Origin: Alphaproteobacteria bacterium
Lineage (GTDB): Bacteria > Pseudomonadota > Alphaproteobacteria > Sphingomonadales > Emcibacteraceae
DNA: 64,000 nt
Assembly: GCA_020446675.1 (NCBI GenBank)
Contig: JAGREE010000013.1
Span: 109,304 to 173,303 of the forward strand
Direction: 5' to 3'
The translations under genes were made by a program, and so were the position numbers. The notes under the pieces were generated by a model. It made no database searches. It was not told the DNA's origin and was given only the letters and a program-made list of their open reading frames with translations. Every line of letters starts with the position of its first letter. Within the stretch, counting starts at the first letter, position 1. Shown here in pieces: positions 18,681-27,829 of the stretch.

Positions 18681-18992
18681 TTTCAGATTTGTTTTTTAGA
18701 ATTTTAAGCGTGTACTAAAATTAACACTTTATTAATAATTTGATATTTACAATAATAGCGATAGAGTAATTTCTTGATTTTATAGTTGTTTTTTAATAAG
18801 ATTTTTCTAGGAGATTATTGAATTTATAACTGTGAAACAAAAGTACCCGCAGAAAACTTGTATTTTACAATTAAACGGGCGGACTTTTATTATGGTAAAA
18901 GGCGGGTTCAGGTTGCTTGAGCGCCGTTAACTTAGTACGGTAAAAGTCAGGGTGTGAGTGGAGAGTTATTTTAAAATGGGAAGTTCGATAGG
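18681..18992 (+). other. long non-coding leader region of the cold-shock gene
   Basis: 312 bases without a credible ORF. The first half is very AT-rich; the second half (from about 18870) is GC-richer and contains several short complementary segments around GGGCGGAC, GGCGGGTT and GCGCCGTTAAC. Long structured 5' leaders are usual for cold-shock genes, so this is probably an untranslated leader, but I cannot fold it here. Confidence 0.4.
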
Positions 18993-19601
18993 ATGAGTAG
19001 TAGCGCAATTAAAGGTGTGCCAACAGAAAATAACACAGAATTAAAATCTGGATCGGCATCGACAATAAATGAACAGAGTGGTCACTCGGCATCTGAGCAT
19101 TTTGATGAAATATCGGGTTCGATTAAGTGGTTTGATGACATCAAAGGATACGGGTTTATTGAAGCCGATGATGAGGAAAATCGCAAACAAGGTGATATTC
19201 TGGTTCATTTTTCCATCCTTAAAGAACATGAGCGTGGTTCGCTGCCAGAAGGGACAAAAGTAACCTGTCTTTCTGCAAATCGTCCAAAAGGACGGCAGGC
19301 GGTCAAAATATTGACTTTTGATCTGTCCACAGCCATTGAGAAAAAAGAAACTGAACCAAAATTCATTATTGAAGACAAAAATTATACGGATGATGATTTT
19401 GTCGATGTTGTTGTTAAATGGTTCAACAAAGTCCGCGGTTATGGCTTTGTTAACCGTGGTGATGGCGGGCAGGACATATTCGTCCATATGGAAGTTCTTA
19501 GGCATTATAATATTGATCAGTTGGTTCCCGGTCAGGCATTATCCGTTGTGATCGAAGATGGTGAACGTGGCTTAATGGTAAATGCCATTAAAAAAGATTA
19601 G
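18993..19601 (+). CDS. double cold-shock-domain protein
   Basis: 202 residues with two cold-shock domains, a layout typical of alphaproteobacterial CspD-like proteins. CSD1 (about residues 42-105) has GSIKWFDDIKGYGFIEADD and ILVHFSIL. CSD2 (about 132-200) has VVVKWFNKVRGYGFVNRGD and IFVHMEVL. Both keep the aromatic RNP1/RNP2 faces that stack on single-stranded nucleic acid. The N-terminal 40 residues are polar and low-complexity. GGGAAG lies nine bases before the ATG. The gene is followed by the DUF192 gene, as in many alphaproteobacteria. It probably acts as an RNA chaperone or antiterminator. Confidence 0.93.
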   Translation: MSSSAIKGVPTENNTELKSGSASTINEQSGHSASEHFDEISGSIKWFDDIKGYGFIEADDEENRKQGDILVHFSILKEHERGSLPEGTKVTCLSANRPKGRQAVKILTFDLSTAIEKKETEPKFIIEDKNYTDDDFVDVVVKWFNKVRGYGFVNRGDGGQDIFVHMEVLRHYNIDQLVPGQALSVVIEDGERGLMVNAIKKD

Positions 19602-19743
19602 TAATTGATAACTATTCAAACAGATCCCTATTCATATTTTACAAAATTTACTTTTTTAGAGGCGAAAAACGCCTTTAAAAAGCCTTTCTTTCCTGTCATT
19701 ATGCTTTTGGTGATATGACTGAGTTTTTATGAGAGGAAAACAA

Positions 19744-20226
19744 ATGATTTTGAAACTGAAGAAAGATTTTTTGCCACTAATTGCAGTTTTCTTTTATTTG
19801 TTCTGCCTTGGAACAACTGCTCAGGCTCAGTCAAATTTTCCGCGTGACAGTCTCTCCATAAAAACGGCCGATAAAGTTTATCAATTTGACATTGAACTGG
19901 CACTTGATGACAACCATAGGCAATATGGGTTGATGTATAGGGACCATCTGCCAGAAATGAGTGGTATGCTTTTTATATATGACCGCGCAAGAAATATTGC
20001 CATGTGGATGAAAAATACATTTATTCCGCTGGATATTTTATTCATTGATGATGAAGGAAAAATCATCAATATTGCCAAATCAGCCAAGCCAAGAGATCTG
20101 TCGCAGATCCCCTCAAAAGGAGCTGCCAAAGCAGCCCTGGAGTTAAATGGGGGACTTACAGACAAGCTGGGAATTAATGTTGGCGACGAGATAATCTATC
20201 CAACATTCGGAAATGCGGATAAATAA
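19744..20226 (+). CDS. DUF192 family exported protein
   Basis: About 160 residues. The Sec signal peptide has the core FLPLIAVFFYLFCLG and ends with TTAQA. The DUF192 domain fills the rest, with HRQYGLMYRD, MSGMLFIYD, AMWMKNTFIPLDILFID and KAALELNGGL, all family signatures. DUF192 proteins are small periplasmic beta-rich proteins of unknown function. I place the start at the ATG at 19744 because GAGAGG sits seven bases before it; an upstream in-frame ATG would add five residues. Its position between a cold-shock gene and a tRNA recurs in alphaproteobacteria. Confidence 0.88.
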   Translation: MILKLKKDFLPLIAVFFYLFCLGTTAQAQSNFPRDSLSIKTADKVYQFDIELALDDNHRQYGLMYRDHLPEMSGMLFIYDRARNIAMWMKNTFIPLDILFIDDEGKIINIAKSAKPRDLSQIPSKGAAKAALELNGGLTDKLGINVGDEIIYPTFGNADK

Positions 20227-20247
20227 TAAATTTTCCTAAAATAATTC

Positions 20248-20276
20248 TTGCACACGTCTCTATGTTGGCGTATTAA
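20248..20276 (+). promoter_or_regulatory. sigma70-type promoter of tRNA-Pro
   Basis: TTGCAC at 20248-20253 and TATTAA at 20271-20276 with a 17-base spacer, predicting a transcript start about 35 bases before the mature tRNA. Confidence 0.6.
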
Positions 20277-20316
20277 CCCAACCACCATTTGTTTTTACAA
20301 ATCGTATTTTTTAGGT

Positions 20317-20393
20317 CGGGGAGTGGCGCAGCCTGGTAGCGCACCTGTTTTGGGTACAGGGGGTCGCAAGTTCGAATCTTGTCTCCCCGACCA
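20317..20393 (+). tRNA. tRNA-Pro (anticodon UGG), CCA encoded
   Basis: 77 bases. Acceptor stem CGGGGAG pairs with CTCCCCG, followed by ACCA. The D-arm has GCGCAGCCTGGTAGCGC, the anticodon stem CCTGT/ACAGG encloses the loop TTTGGGT (anticodon at 20351-20353), and the T-arm holds GTTCGAATC. The C1-G72 pair is normal for bacterial tRNA-Pro. Confidence 0.97.
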
Positions 20394-20464
20394 TCTTAAA
20401 AAAACTCCATAAATCAGCCATAATGTCCGATATAATAAGGTCTTTTAGCCATGGGATTTTGTTA

Positions 20465-21073
20465 ATGGACTTTGGTATAAGCTTTAAAAAACGATATCTG
20501 TTGTTTTTGCTTCTCATCGTAATTGGTTTTTATTATTCCTGTGTCATATCGAGTGCCAGAGATATTACTCAAGGCAGAGTAAGCTGGGCAGAATCACAAA
20601 TGTCTGATCCAATTTCCAACAGTGAAATTTCAGATAAAAGGTTATCCCTTTTATTAAAAGTTCAGGATGAAAATTTTTTCACTCACGGTGGTACTGATTT
20701 TTTGTTGGGACGAATGACAACCATTTCGCAAAGTCTTGTAAAATATCTTTATTTTGAAAATTTTCAAAAAGGTATTCAGAAAATAAGGCAGTCTTTAATT
20801 GCACGTTTTGCCTTTGACCCACTTGTTTCAAAAGATAAGCAGTTAAATCTTTTTCTAAATCTTGTTTATATGGGTCAAGTTGACGGTAAAGAGGTGAGAG
20901 GGTTTAATCAGGCCGCGCATGTTTATTTTAATAAAGATCTTTCAGATATCAGTGATGAAGAATATTTAAGCCTGCTGGTCATGCTTTCCTCTCCAAATGG
21001 GTTAAATGTGAAAAATAAAAAAGAACTGAACCTGGCTGCTGTTGCTGATTTAAAGCAAAAGCTTTCTCTTTAG
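20465..21073 (+). CDS. GT51-like transglycosylase-domain protein with both catalytic Glu replaced
   Basis: About 202 residues: one N-terminal TM helix (LLFLLLIVIGFYYSCVI) then a periplasmic domain resembling the peptidoglycan glycosyltransferase fold GT51. Recognisable positions are QDENFFTHGGTD (for EDxxFxxHxG), TTISQSLVKYLYF (for STLTQQLVKNL), KIRQSLIARF (for KxxEaxxA), SKDKQLNLFLNLVYMG and RGFNQAAHVYF. The two glutamates essential in PBP1b (E233, E290) are Gln here (about Q67 and Q109), so it is probably not an active polymerase. The start at 20465 is preferred for a GGGA upstream; 20423 is the alternative. It ends with a 4-base convergent overlap with the glycosyltransferase gene. A structural or regulatory pseudoenzyme is likely. 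Confidence 0.75.
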   Translation: MDFGISFKKRYLLFLLLIVIGFYYSCVISSARDITQGRVSWAESQMSDPISNSEISDKRLSLLLKVQDENFFTHGGTDFLLGRMTTISQSLVKYLYFENFQKGIQKIRQSLIARFAFDPLVSKDKQLNLFLNLVYMGQVDGKEVRGFNQAAHVYFNKDLSDISDEEYLSLLVMLSSPNGLNVKNKKELNLAAVADLKQKLSL

Positions 21074-22218
21074 CCAAGGGCCTTTTTATACACTTCATAT
21101 TGCCTGGCCGCGACGTTATCCCATCTGAAGTCTTTGACTGTTTCGGCTATGTCATCGCGCGACTTTACCAGATTTTCCAATGACTTTACAGCGTTTGACA
21201 AGGCGTACTCTGAGCGCTCATCAAGCAGGAAACCATTTTGTTCATTAAGGACTTCGGAAACACCCCCAACATCACAGGCAATAACCGGTGTTCCGGTCGC
21301 AAGGCTTTCCAAGACCACATTCGGCATTCCTTCCATGGAAGACATAAGGATCGTTGCTTTTGCGCCGGCATAAAATTCGGCAAGCTTATTCTGGTCAACA
21401 TGTTTGATAAACTGAACACGTCCTTTTATCCCCAAATTTTCCGCCTGTTTTTTCAGGTTTTGGCGTTCTACACCATCACCGATAATGATCAGGCGTGTTT
21501 TGGAGAGGTCAAAGAAAGCATTCAAAGTTATATTATGGCCTTTTAAGGGGATAAGATTGCCGACACTTAAAAAATAATCCTCACGAAGGGGATTTGCCTC
21601 GACCGAAGTATTAAAAACGCTCGGGTCCACACCATTAATAATGACGGTGATTTTATTTTCATCGACGCCGTAATCAATCAGGGACTGTTTTAATGCATCA
21701 CTGACACAGATCACGTTGCTGGAATAATCAATGGCTTCCAGAATTTTCTGACGGGCTTTTTTATTGTCCATCCAGTAATTTACATCACTTCCGCGCGCGG
21801 TAAGGATCAGGGGTTTATTATGATTTTTGGCAAGCTTAAAAGCGGCGACACCATCCGGGTATAGATATTGTCCATCAACTAAGTCAAAGTCGTCTCCACC
21901 CGGATAAAGATCACCCAGAATGTTCTCTGCGGCATTTGCCATTGATGTGGCATTGTCAAAAAAACTCAACCCGGGAAGAGTGAAATATTTTGGATGGAAT
22001 ATGTCAATGTTCCCCTGAATTTCGTGAAAAGGCATTTGTTCGTATAGCCTGTATCTTTCACTCATGATCTCCATCATCGGAAAATGGGGGACAGGGGCAA
22101 TTACTTTTCGTCTGAAACCTTCGATGGCATCCATTGCGCACAGTCGGTTTTTAACAAAAATTCCGTGTCGCGGCTGCAATATATTCGGATACAGCGTTGT
22201 AAGGGTTAAAATTTCCAT
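21070..22218 (-). CDS. GT4 glycosyltransferase
   Basis: 382 residues, GT-B fold retaining glycosyltransferase of family 4. The N-terminal domain starts MEILTLTTLYPNILQPRHG. The C-terminal Rossmann domain has VGNLIPLKGHN, then IIGDGVERQNLKKQ and the nucleotide-sugar E-x7-E region in SSMEGMPNVVLESLATGTPVIACDVGG. I choose the ATG at 22216-22218; it lies 2 bases after the asnB stop, so the pair is one operon. Together with an amidotransferase it probably acts in surface polysaccharide synthesis; similar pairs occur in exosortase-linked exopolysaccharide clusters, but no exosortase is in the window. Confidence 0.9.
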   Translation of the reverse strand: MEILTLTTLYPNILQPRHGIFVKNRLCAMDAIEGFRRKVIAPVPHFPMMEIMSERYRLYEQMPFHEIQGNIDIFHPKYFTLPGLSFFDNATSMANAAENILGDLYPGGDDFDLVDGQYLYPDGVAAFKLAKNHNKPLILTARGSDVNYWMDNKKARQKILEAIDYSSNVICVSDALKQSLIDYGVDENKITVIINGVDPSVFNTSVEANPLREDYFLSVGNLIPLKGHNITLNAFFDLSKTRLIIIGDGVERQNLKKQAENLGIKGRVQFIKHVDQNKLAEFYAGAKATILMSSMEGMPNVVLESLATGTPVIACDVGGVSEVLNEQNGFLLDERSEYALSNAVKSLENLVKSRDDIAETVKDFRWDNVAARQYEVYKKALG

Positions 22219-22220
22219 AT

Positions 22221-24107
22221 TTATCCGTGTCTGGATAAAAATTGGTAAAACATCATCAACGTCCAAAGTGGTGCACTATAATCACGAATGCCTGATTGAT
22301 GATCTTTTATTAATCTCTCCAGATAAGCTTTTTCAAAATAACCGCTGTCCAGCATTTGTTCACTGAGAACGGTTTCTTTGATTTTTTCTTTTAATTCATT
22401 TCTAAACCAGTGCCCAAGCGGCACGCCAAAACCCATTTTTGGCCGGTAAAGAATATCATTAGGCAACTGACCTTCCAATGATTTCTTGAAAATATATTTT
22501 CCTTCATTGCCGTGCAGTTTGTAATCGGACGGAAGCGACGCGATCCAGCCAATCAGCTCATGATCCAAAAGCGGGACCCGCACCTCAAGTGAATAAGCCA
22601 TGGACGCCCGATCAACCTTAGTCAGGATGTCTCCGGGAAGATAAGTTTTTATATCCAGATACTGAATGAGCGATAAGGGGTCATCTGTCTCTGCCTGTTC
22701 GGCATGCCTATTGAAAACCTCAAGCGCGTTATAGTCCTGCAAATCACTTTTTAGAGATTTTGAAAAAAGCATTTGGCGCATTTCCGGCTTGAATATGGAT
22801 ACACCGTGGAAATAGCTTTCGACGCTGCTACGGGCAAGGCCCTGGAATGTTGTTTTTGCTCTGAATACCCGCGGTGCCCAGTCTGCTTTGGGGTAAACCG
22901 CGCCAAGGAAACCAAAAACCTGTCGTCTGAATGAAACAGGAAACATGCCGCGCATTTTTTCTTCAAACATATGGAGTTTATAACGCCTGTAGCCAGCAAG
23001 ATTTTCATCGCCGCCATCCCCCGAAAGGGCGACCGTTACCCTTTGACGGGCAAGCTCGCAAACACGGAAAGTGGGCAGGGCCGAACTGTCCGCATAGGGT
23101 TCGTCATAATAATCCATCAGTCCATCGACAAGCGAGTAATCATTGGGGTCAACTACTTTGGTCTGATGATTGGTTTTATATTGATCCGCGACTTTTTTTG
23201 CATAATCAGCTTCATCAAATTTTGCTTCAGCAAAGCCGATTGAACATGTATTTACGGCATCACGACTATTTCTGGCCATATTGGCAACAACCGCACCGGA
23301 ATCAACCCCGCCGGACAGAAAAGCGCCTAGAGGTACATCGGCCCGCATTCTTATTCTTACCGCTTCCTCAACCCGCCGGTCCAGCTCGCGGGTGGCATCT
23401 TCGAATGAACCGGAATAGGATGTATTAAAGTGGATGTTCCAATATTGGGTATTTTTTATTTTTCCGGATCCCAGATTGATCAGAAGTGTATGACCCGGTT
23501 CCAGTTTCATAACATTTTTATAAATGGTATGGGGTTCCGGTACATAACCCAGAGCGAAATATTCCTCAATGCTTTCCTGGCGAAGTGAATTGTTGAAATT
23601 TGGATGCAGCGCCAATGATTTGAGTTCCGAAGCAAAAACAAAGTTATTTTCTGCCAGCATTGCATAAAAAAGCGGTTTGATGCCCAAACGGTCACGGGCA
23701 ATAAAAACCTCATTTTTCTTTTTGTCATGAATTGCATAAGCAAACATGCCACGGATTCGCTCAACACTTTTTGGCCCCCATGCATGATAAGCCTGTAAAA
23801 TTACTTCTGTATCGCTGCTGGTTTGGAAGTGATAGCCCAGTGCCATTAATTCTTCGCGAAGTTCAGGAAAATTATAAATTTCACCATTATAAGTGATGCA
23901 GACACGGTCATCGGATGTCACCATTGGCTGGTGGCCCCCAGCAAGGTCAATAATTGAAAGACGGCGATGGCCAAAGGCAACCCCGCCCGAAAAATAATCA
24001 CCGGAGCCATCAGGGCCACGATGTTCAATTATATCGGTCATTTTTGTCAGCAAGTGTTTTGGGGGTGTTTCCCCGGATATGTTTATTATTCCTGCGATAC
24101 CGCACAT
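22221..24107 (-). CDS. asnB: asparagine synthase (glutamine-hydrolysing) / amidotransferase
   Basis: 628 residues. The class II glutaminase domain starts with the catalytic Cys2 (MCGIAGI), which also fixes the start codon, and has HRGPDG and YNGEIYNF. The synthase domain (from about residue 230) has the PP-loop LSGGVDSGAVVA and ALSGDGGDENLAGY. LPGDILTKVDRASMAYSLEVRVPLLD is the conserved late motif. Either it makes asparagine, or, given the linked glycosyltransferase, it modifies a surface-sugar acid as the amidotransferases of exopolysaccharide clusters are thought to do. The sequence alone does not decide. Confidence 0.93.
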   Translation of the reverse strand: MCGIAGIINISGETPPKHLLTKMTDIIEHRGPDGSGDYFSGGVAFGHRRLSIIDLAGGHQPMVTSDDRVCITYNGEIYNFPELREELMALGYHFQTSSDTEVILQAYHAWGPKSVERIRGMFAYAIHDKKKNEVFIARDRLGIKPLFYAMLAENNFVFASELKSLALHPNFNNSLRQESIEEYFALGYVPEPHTIYKNVMKLEPGHTLLINLGSGKIKNTQYWNIHFNTSYSGSFEDATRELDRRVEEAVRIRMRADVPLGAFLSGGVDSGAVVANMARNSRDAVNTCSIGFAEAKFDEADYAKKVADQYKTNHQTKVVDPNDYSLVDGLMDYYDEPYADSSALPTFRVCELARQRVTVALSGDGGDENLAGYRRYKLHMFEEKMRGMFPVSFRRQVFGFLGAVYPKADWAPRVFRAKTTFQGLARSSVESYFHGVSIFKPEMRQMLFSKSLKSDLQDYNALEVFNRHAEQAETDDPLSLIQYLDIKTYLPGDILTKVDRASMAYSLEVRVPLLDHELIGWIASLPSDYKLHGNEGKYIFKKSLEGQLPNDILYRPKMGFGVPLGHWFRNELKEKIKETVLSEQMLDSGYFEKAYLERLIKDHQSGIRDYSAPLWTLMMFYQFLSRHG

Positions 24108-24211
24108 TTTATTTTTTGCCCCGGTTTTAAAGCATTATGTTTGCGTTCATAGTAATGAACATATTAGATTAAGAAAAGATAATAAGGGATCATGATTAAG
24201 GAATAATTACT

Positions 24212-25291
24212 TTGCCGGATTATAGTGTAGCGGTTTCAGAATTGCCCCATGCCATCGAGTGGAAAGATGGGGAGTTATATCTTTTGGATCAGACTTTGTT
24301 GCCCCAACAGGAACTGATGGAGCAGCAACGGACGGTCGAACAGGTCTGGCAGGCAATCAGGGAGCTTAAAGTCAGAGGGGCTCCTGCCATCGGGATTGCG
24401 GCGGCGTATGGGCTTTGTGTTGCGCTAAAGGATCGTGTAAACCTTTCAGTCAATGAATTCATTAAAATGGCGAAAGAAAAAGCAGCTTTTTTGGACAGTG
24501 CCCGTCCGACAGCGGTGAATTTAAGCTGGGCCATGAAACGCATGGTTGCCCGGTTGGATCAAGTGCCAAAAATCACTAGCCGGCAACTATACGAATCACT
24601 GATTGAGGAGGCGGAGAAAATCCACGCAGAAGATATCGCCCTTTGTCAGGGAATGGGCAAAATGGGTGCGCCACTGATAAAAGATGGTATGGGAATTATG
24701 ACCCATTGTAATGCCGGGTCTATTGCAACGTCGGCAACAGGCACGGCAACAGCACCAATGTATATGGCCCATCAAAATGGCGTGCGGTTTAAGGTTTATG
24801 CCAATGAAACCAGACCGCTGCTGCAGGGGGCAAGACTGACCAGTTGGGAACTTCAGAAGGCGGGGCTGGATGTAACCCTGATAACTGACAATATGGCGGC
24901 CCATATGATGGCAACGGGGCAAATTGATATGGTGATAGTCGGAACCGACCGTGTTGCGGCTAATGGCGATGTCGCCAATAAAATTGGTACCCTTGGCGTG
25001 GCTATTCTGGCAGACTATTATCAAATTCCGTTTTATGTTGCGTGTCCGTCTTCAACAATAGATATGGAGACTGCTTGCGGCAGGGATATAGAGATTGAGG
25101 AAAGAAGCGGGGATGAGGTCACAACGATTATGGGAAAGCGAATTGCACCGGAAAATATTAAAACCAGATGTCCGGCATTTGATGTGACGCCGAATAAACT
25201 GGTCAGGGGTATCATAACAGAAAACCAAATAATTACGGCACCATATGATGAAGGATTGAGGGAATTTTTTAAGGGGAAGGAAAATGGTTAG
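24212..25291 (+). CDS. mtnA: S-methyl-5-thioribose-1-phosphate isomerase
   Basis: 359 residues. It isomerises 5-methylthioribose-1-phosphate to the ribulose form in methionine salvage. Motifs: RGAPAIGIAAAYG near residue 55, the catalytic Cys in MTHCNAGSIAT near 165, and the catalytic Asp in GTDRVAANGDVANKIGT near 250. The first codon is TTG at 24212, supported by AAGGA about ten bases before it; the nearby ATG runs into a stop after four codons. No other mtn gene is in the window. It overlaps the following amidase by 8 bases, an unusual partner for this pathway. Confidence 0.93.
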   Translation: MPDYSVAVSELPHAIEWKDGELYLLDQTLLPQQELMEQQRTVEQVWQAIRELKVRGAPAIGIAAAYGLCVALKDRVNLSVNEFIKMAKEKAAFLDSARPTAVNLSWAMKRMVARLDQVPKITSRQLYESLIEEAEKIHAEDIALCQGMGKMGAPLIKDGMGIMTHCNAGSIATSATGTATAPMYMAHQNGVRFKVYANETRPLLQGARLTSWELQKAGLDVTLITDNMAAHMMATGQIDMVIVGTDRVAANGDVANKIGTLGVAILADYYQIPFYVACPSSTIDMETACGRDIEIEERSGDEVTTIMGKRIAPENIKTRCPAFDVTPNKLVRGIITENQIITAPYDEGLREFFKGKENG

Positions 25292-26888
25292 ACTATTCAT
25301 GATGCTGGTTGCATCATTTATATTTATTTCATGTGACAATGCTCAAATATCAACAGAGAAGACGACGCAGCAGGAACAATCCATTGCGGAATTCGAACTT
25401 GATGAAATAACCGTTGATGATTTGAATAAAGCCTATGACAGTGGCAAATATACTGCGGAGCAGGTTACCAGACTTTATATTGACCGGATAGAAGCCCTTA
25501 ATAAAAAAGGCCCGCATCTTAACGCGGTGATTGCGGTCAATCCGGATGCCCTTAAAATAGCAGCGGATCTTGATAAGGAGAGGGCAGAAAGCGGACCACG
25601 TGGGCCGCTTCACGGTATTCCCGTCCTACTCAAAGATAATATTGACACCATGGATAATATGCCGACCACGGCTGGGTCATTGGCGCTGATAGATAATTAT
25701 GCGACCGATGATGCGCCACTTGTTGCAAATTTGCGGGCGGCGGGAGCCATCATTCTTGGAAAAACCAATTTAAGCGAATGGGCAAATTTCAGATCATCCC
25801 ATAGTTCCAGCGGCTGGAGCGGTGTTGGCGGGCAAACCCGTAATCCTTATCTTTTGACAGCCAATACCTGCGGGTCAAGTTCAGGGTCCGGTGTCGCCGC
25901 CGCCGCAAATATGGCAACTCTGACCATTGGTACAGAAACTGATGGCTCAGTCGTCTGTCCATCCGCCTATAACGGTATTGTTGGGATTAAGCCCACAGTC
26001 GGGCTTGTCAGCAGGACGGGCATAGTCCCCATCGCTGCAACGCAGGATACGGCTGGTCCCATGACCCGGACAGTGGCGGATGCGGCCTATTTGCTGAGCG
26101 CAATGGTCAGTCAGAACCTGGAAGATCCAAAAACAATGAACCAACCGGAAATTAAAGTGAGCTATGAAAATCATTTGCTCCCCGACGGACTTAAAGGAAA
26201 GCGGATCGGTATAGTCAGACGGCCATTTAATATGCGTGACGGTATGGCCGAAATTTTTGATCGTAATATTGAGGCGATGAAATCTGCAGGTGCAGTAATT
26301 GTCGATAATCTTGAATTCTCAGACCAGTCAACAATTGAAAATGCCGAAGGCATCGTGCTTCGTTATGAATTCAAGCATTACCTCAATGCCTATCTTGAAG
26401 GAACACCGGCATCGGTAAAAAGCAGAACTCTGGCAGATCTTATCGACTTTAATAATGCCCATGCCGCGCAGGAAATGCCCTATTTCAAACAGGAAACTTT
26501 TATCGCATCGGAAAATATGGGGCCACTTTCGGATGAAGAATATCTTGAAGCGCTTGCTGCCAGTAATTTAGAGATGCAGAAAGAGATGGATGCACTGATG
26601 GATCAAAATAATCTTGATCTGATCGTCATGCCATCAAGAAATCCAGCAAACAGTCAGGACCTGATTAATGGGGATCATCCTAGTGGCGGGGGGACAGCCT
26701 CTTATGCTGCCATAAGCGGGTATCCATCAATTACGGTACCAATGGGGTATATTCATGGATTATCCGTGTCATTGTCCTTTTTTGGTCGGGCCTATTCAGA
26801 AGCAACACTTATTGAAGCCGCTTATAATTTTGAACAGGTCAGCAAAGCCAGGAGCAAGCCGACTTTTATACCCTATCTTTATGAATGA
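25284..26888 (+). CDS. amidase-signature lipoprotein
   Basis: 534 residues. The N-terminus is a lipoprotein signal ending in the lipobox FISC (Cys about residue 17), so the enzyme should be membrane-tethered in the periplasm. The Ser-cisSer-Lys triad of the amidase signature family is complete: Lys in LLKDNIDT near residue 112, Ser in TCGSSSGSGVAAAAN near 193, and Ser in ETDGSVVCPSAYNG near 217. Most amidases of this family are cytosolic, so export points to extracellular amides or peptides. The ATG lies within the mtnA coding region (8-base overlap), and translation is probably coupled. Substrate unknown. Confidence 0.92.
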   Translation: MVRLFMMLVASFIFISCDNAQISTEKTTQQEQSIAEFELDEITVDDLNKAYDSGKYTAEQVTRLYIDRIEALNKKGPHLNAVIAVNPDALKIAADLDKERAESGPRGPLHGIPVLLKDNIDTMDNMPTTAGSLALIDNYATDDAPLVANLRAAGAIILGKTNLSEWANFRSSHSSSGWSGVGGQTRNPYLLTANTCGSSSGSGVAAAANMATLTIGTETDGSVVCPSAYNGIVGIKPTVGLVSRTGIVPIAATQDTAGPMTRTVADAAYLLSAMVSQNLEDPKTMNQPEIKVSYENHLLPDGLKGKRIGIVRRPFNMRDGMAEIFDRNIEAMKSAGAVIVDNLEFSDQSTIENAEGIVLRYEFKHYLNAYLEGTPASVKSRTLADLIDFNNAHAAQEMPYFKQETFIASENMGPLSDEEYLEALAASNLEMQKEMDALMDQNNLDLIVMPSRNPANSQDLINGDHPSGGGTASYAAISGYPSITVPMGYIHGLSVSLSFFGRAYSEATLIEAAYNFEQVSKARSKPTFIPYLYE

Positions 26889-26923
26889 AATAGGACAGGG
26901 TCTTGTATTATCGAATTGCTGGA

Positions 26924-27697
26924 TTATTCTTCTGAAGTATCGCTATCCAAATAATCTATCAGTTCTAAAACTTTTGATGAAGATAATCTCACATCTTCAG
27001 TCAGAGTGGAATGAGTTTCCAAGAGAGTGTTTTTTATGCCTGAATCGGTATACCTATTTCGGGCCAATCTGACGTCTATACGACTTTCATTTCGGTTACT
27101 TGTAACGAAAACATAGTGATTTTTTTTCATGTATTCTATGCCTTCTGGCGGTTTGTTTTTTTTCCATATTTGAGGTCTACAATTCATATAAATTGCACCT
27201 GAAATTATATTAGGATATACCTGTGCAGCATTACTTGCATGGACACAACCTAGACTGTCGCCGGAAGCATATATTCGACCAGTGTTGATCTGATATTCAC
27301 TTTGTAAGAGAGATAATGAAATTACACCCAGAAACATTTTTTGTTCATTTGTGTAGTTATCAAAATTGGCAAGCGATATCCATATCAAGTTCCTTTCATC
27401 AGAGCCAGCTTTCCAACTTGAAATTATCTTGTTAGGTTTACTAGACATAAAGTAAAGCATGACACCGGCTGGTTTAACCGGATTGTAATTATTAGGGATA
27501 TACACATTCCATGTTACTTTCTCATCAGGTCTTATAATTTTTGAGTAGTTTTCCGCGTTTTGGGAACCAAAAATATCAGTGGTTGTTCCTGTGATGCTAA
27601 ATTCCCCTAACTTAACATTTTCTTCTTCTTCCTGTGGGAAAGAGTAATCTATATAAAAAGGATATAGAAATAGTGCAAAAAGAAATATTCGTAACAT
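26924..27697 (-). CDS. exported alpha/beta-hydrolase-like protein, altered active site
   Basis: 257 residues with an N-terminal signal sequence (MLRIFLFALFLYPFYIDYS). It is a clear paralog of the next gene: both share TWNVYIPNNYNP/TWEIDVPEDYDP, the RNLIWI/RNLIFI strand, INTGRIYASGDS/IDTNRIYISGFS and a Cys before the last third. The nucleophile elbow reads GDSLGC instead of GFSGGG, and the C-terminal His found in the paralog (MKHANP) is not clearly kept. It may be inactive or changed in function. The general layout resembles esterase or PHB-depolymerase-like hydrolases; no precise assignment. It converges on the amidase. Confidence 0.75.
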   Translation of the reverse strand: MLRIFLFALFLYPFYIDYSFPQEEEENVKLGEFSITGTTTDIFGSQNAENYSKIIRPDEKVTWNVYIPNNYNPVKPAGVMLYFMSSKPNKIISSWKAGSDERNLIWISLANFDNYTNEQKMFLGVISLSLLQSEYQINTGRIYASGDSLGCVHASNAAQVYPNIISGAIYMNCRPQIWKKNKPPEGIEYMKKNHYVFVTSNRNESRIDVRLARNRYTDSGIKNTLLETHSTLTEDVRLSSSKVLELIDYLDSDTSEE

Positions 27698-27829
27698 TTT
27701 TAATGATCCCCAAATTTATTTTGAATTAAAATTACATTAGCGAATATTAATTCAAAAGGCAATTTTATGTAAAACAGATAATATATTATACTGTAAAAAT
27801 AAAAAGATGAATGCTCTCATTTCTTTTTC

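Noticed and set aside
20311-20517. Minus-strand ORF with a protein similar to many database entries ([10 protein letters not shown] region)
   Set aside because: It is the well-known false ORF produced by reading through a tRNA gene on the other strand; tRNA-Pro lies there.
22931-23428. 165-codon plus-strand ORF opposite asnB
   Set aside because: Antisense shadow; the asnB frame shows clear catalytic motifs and the antisense product has no recognisable features.
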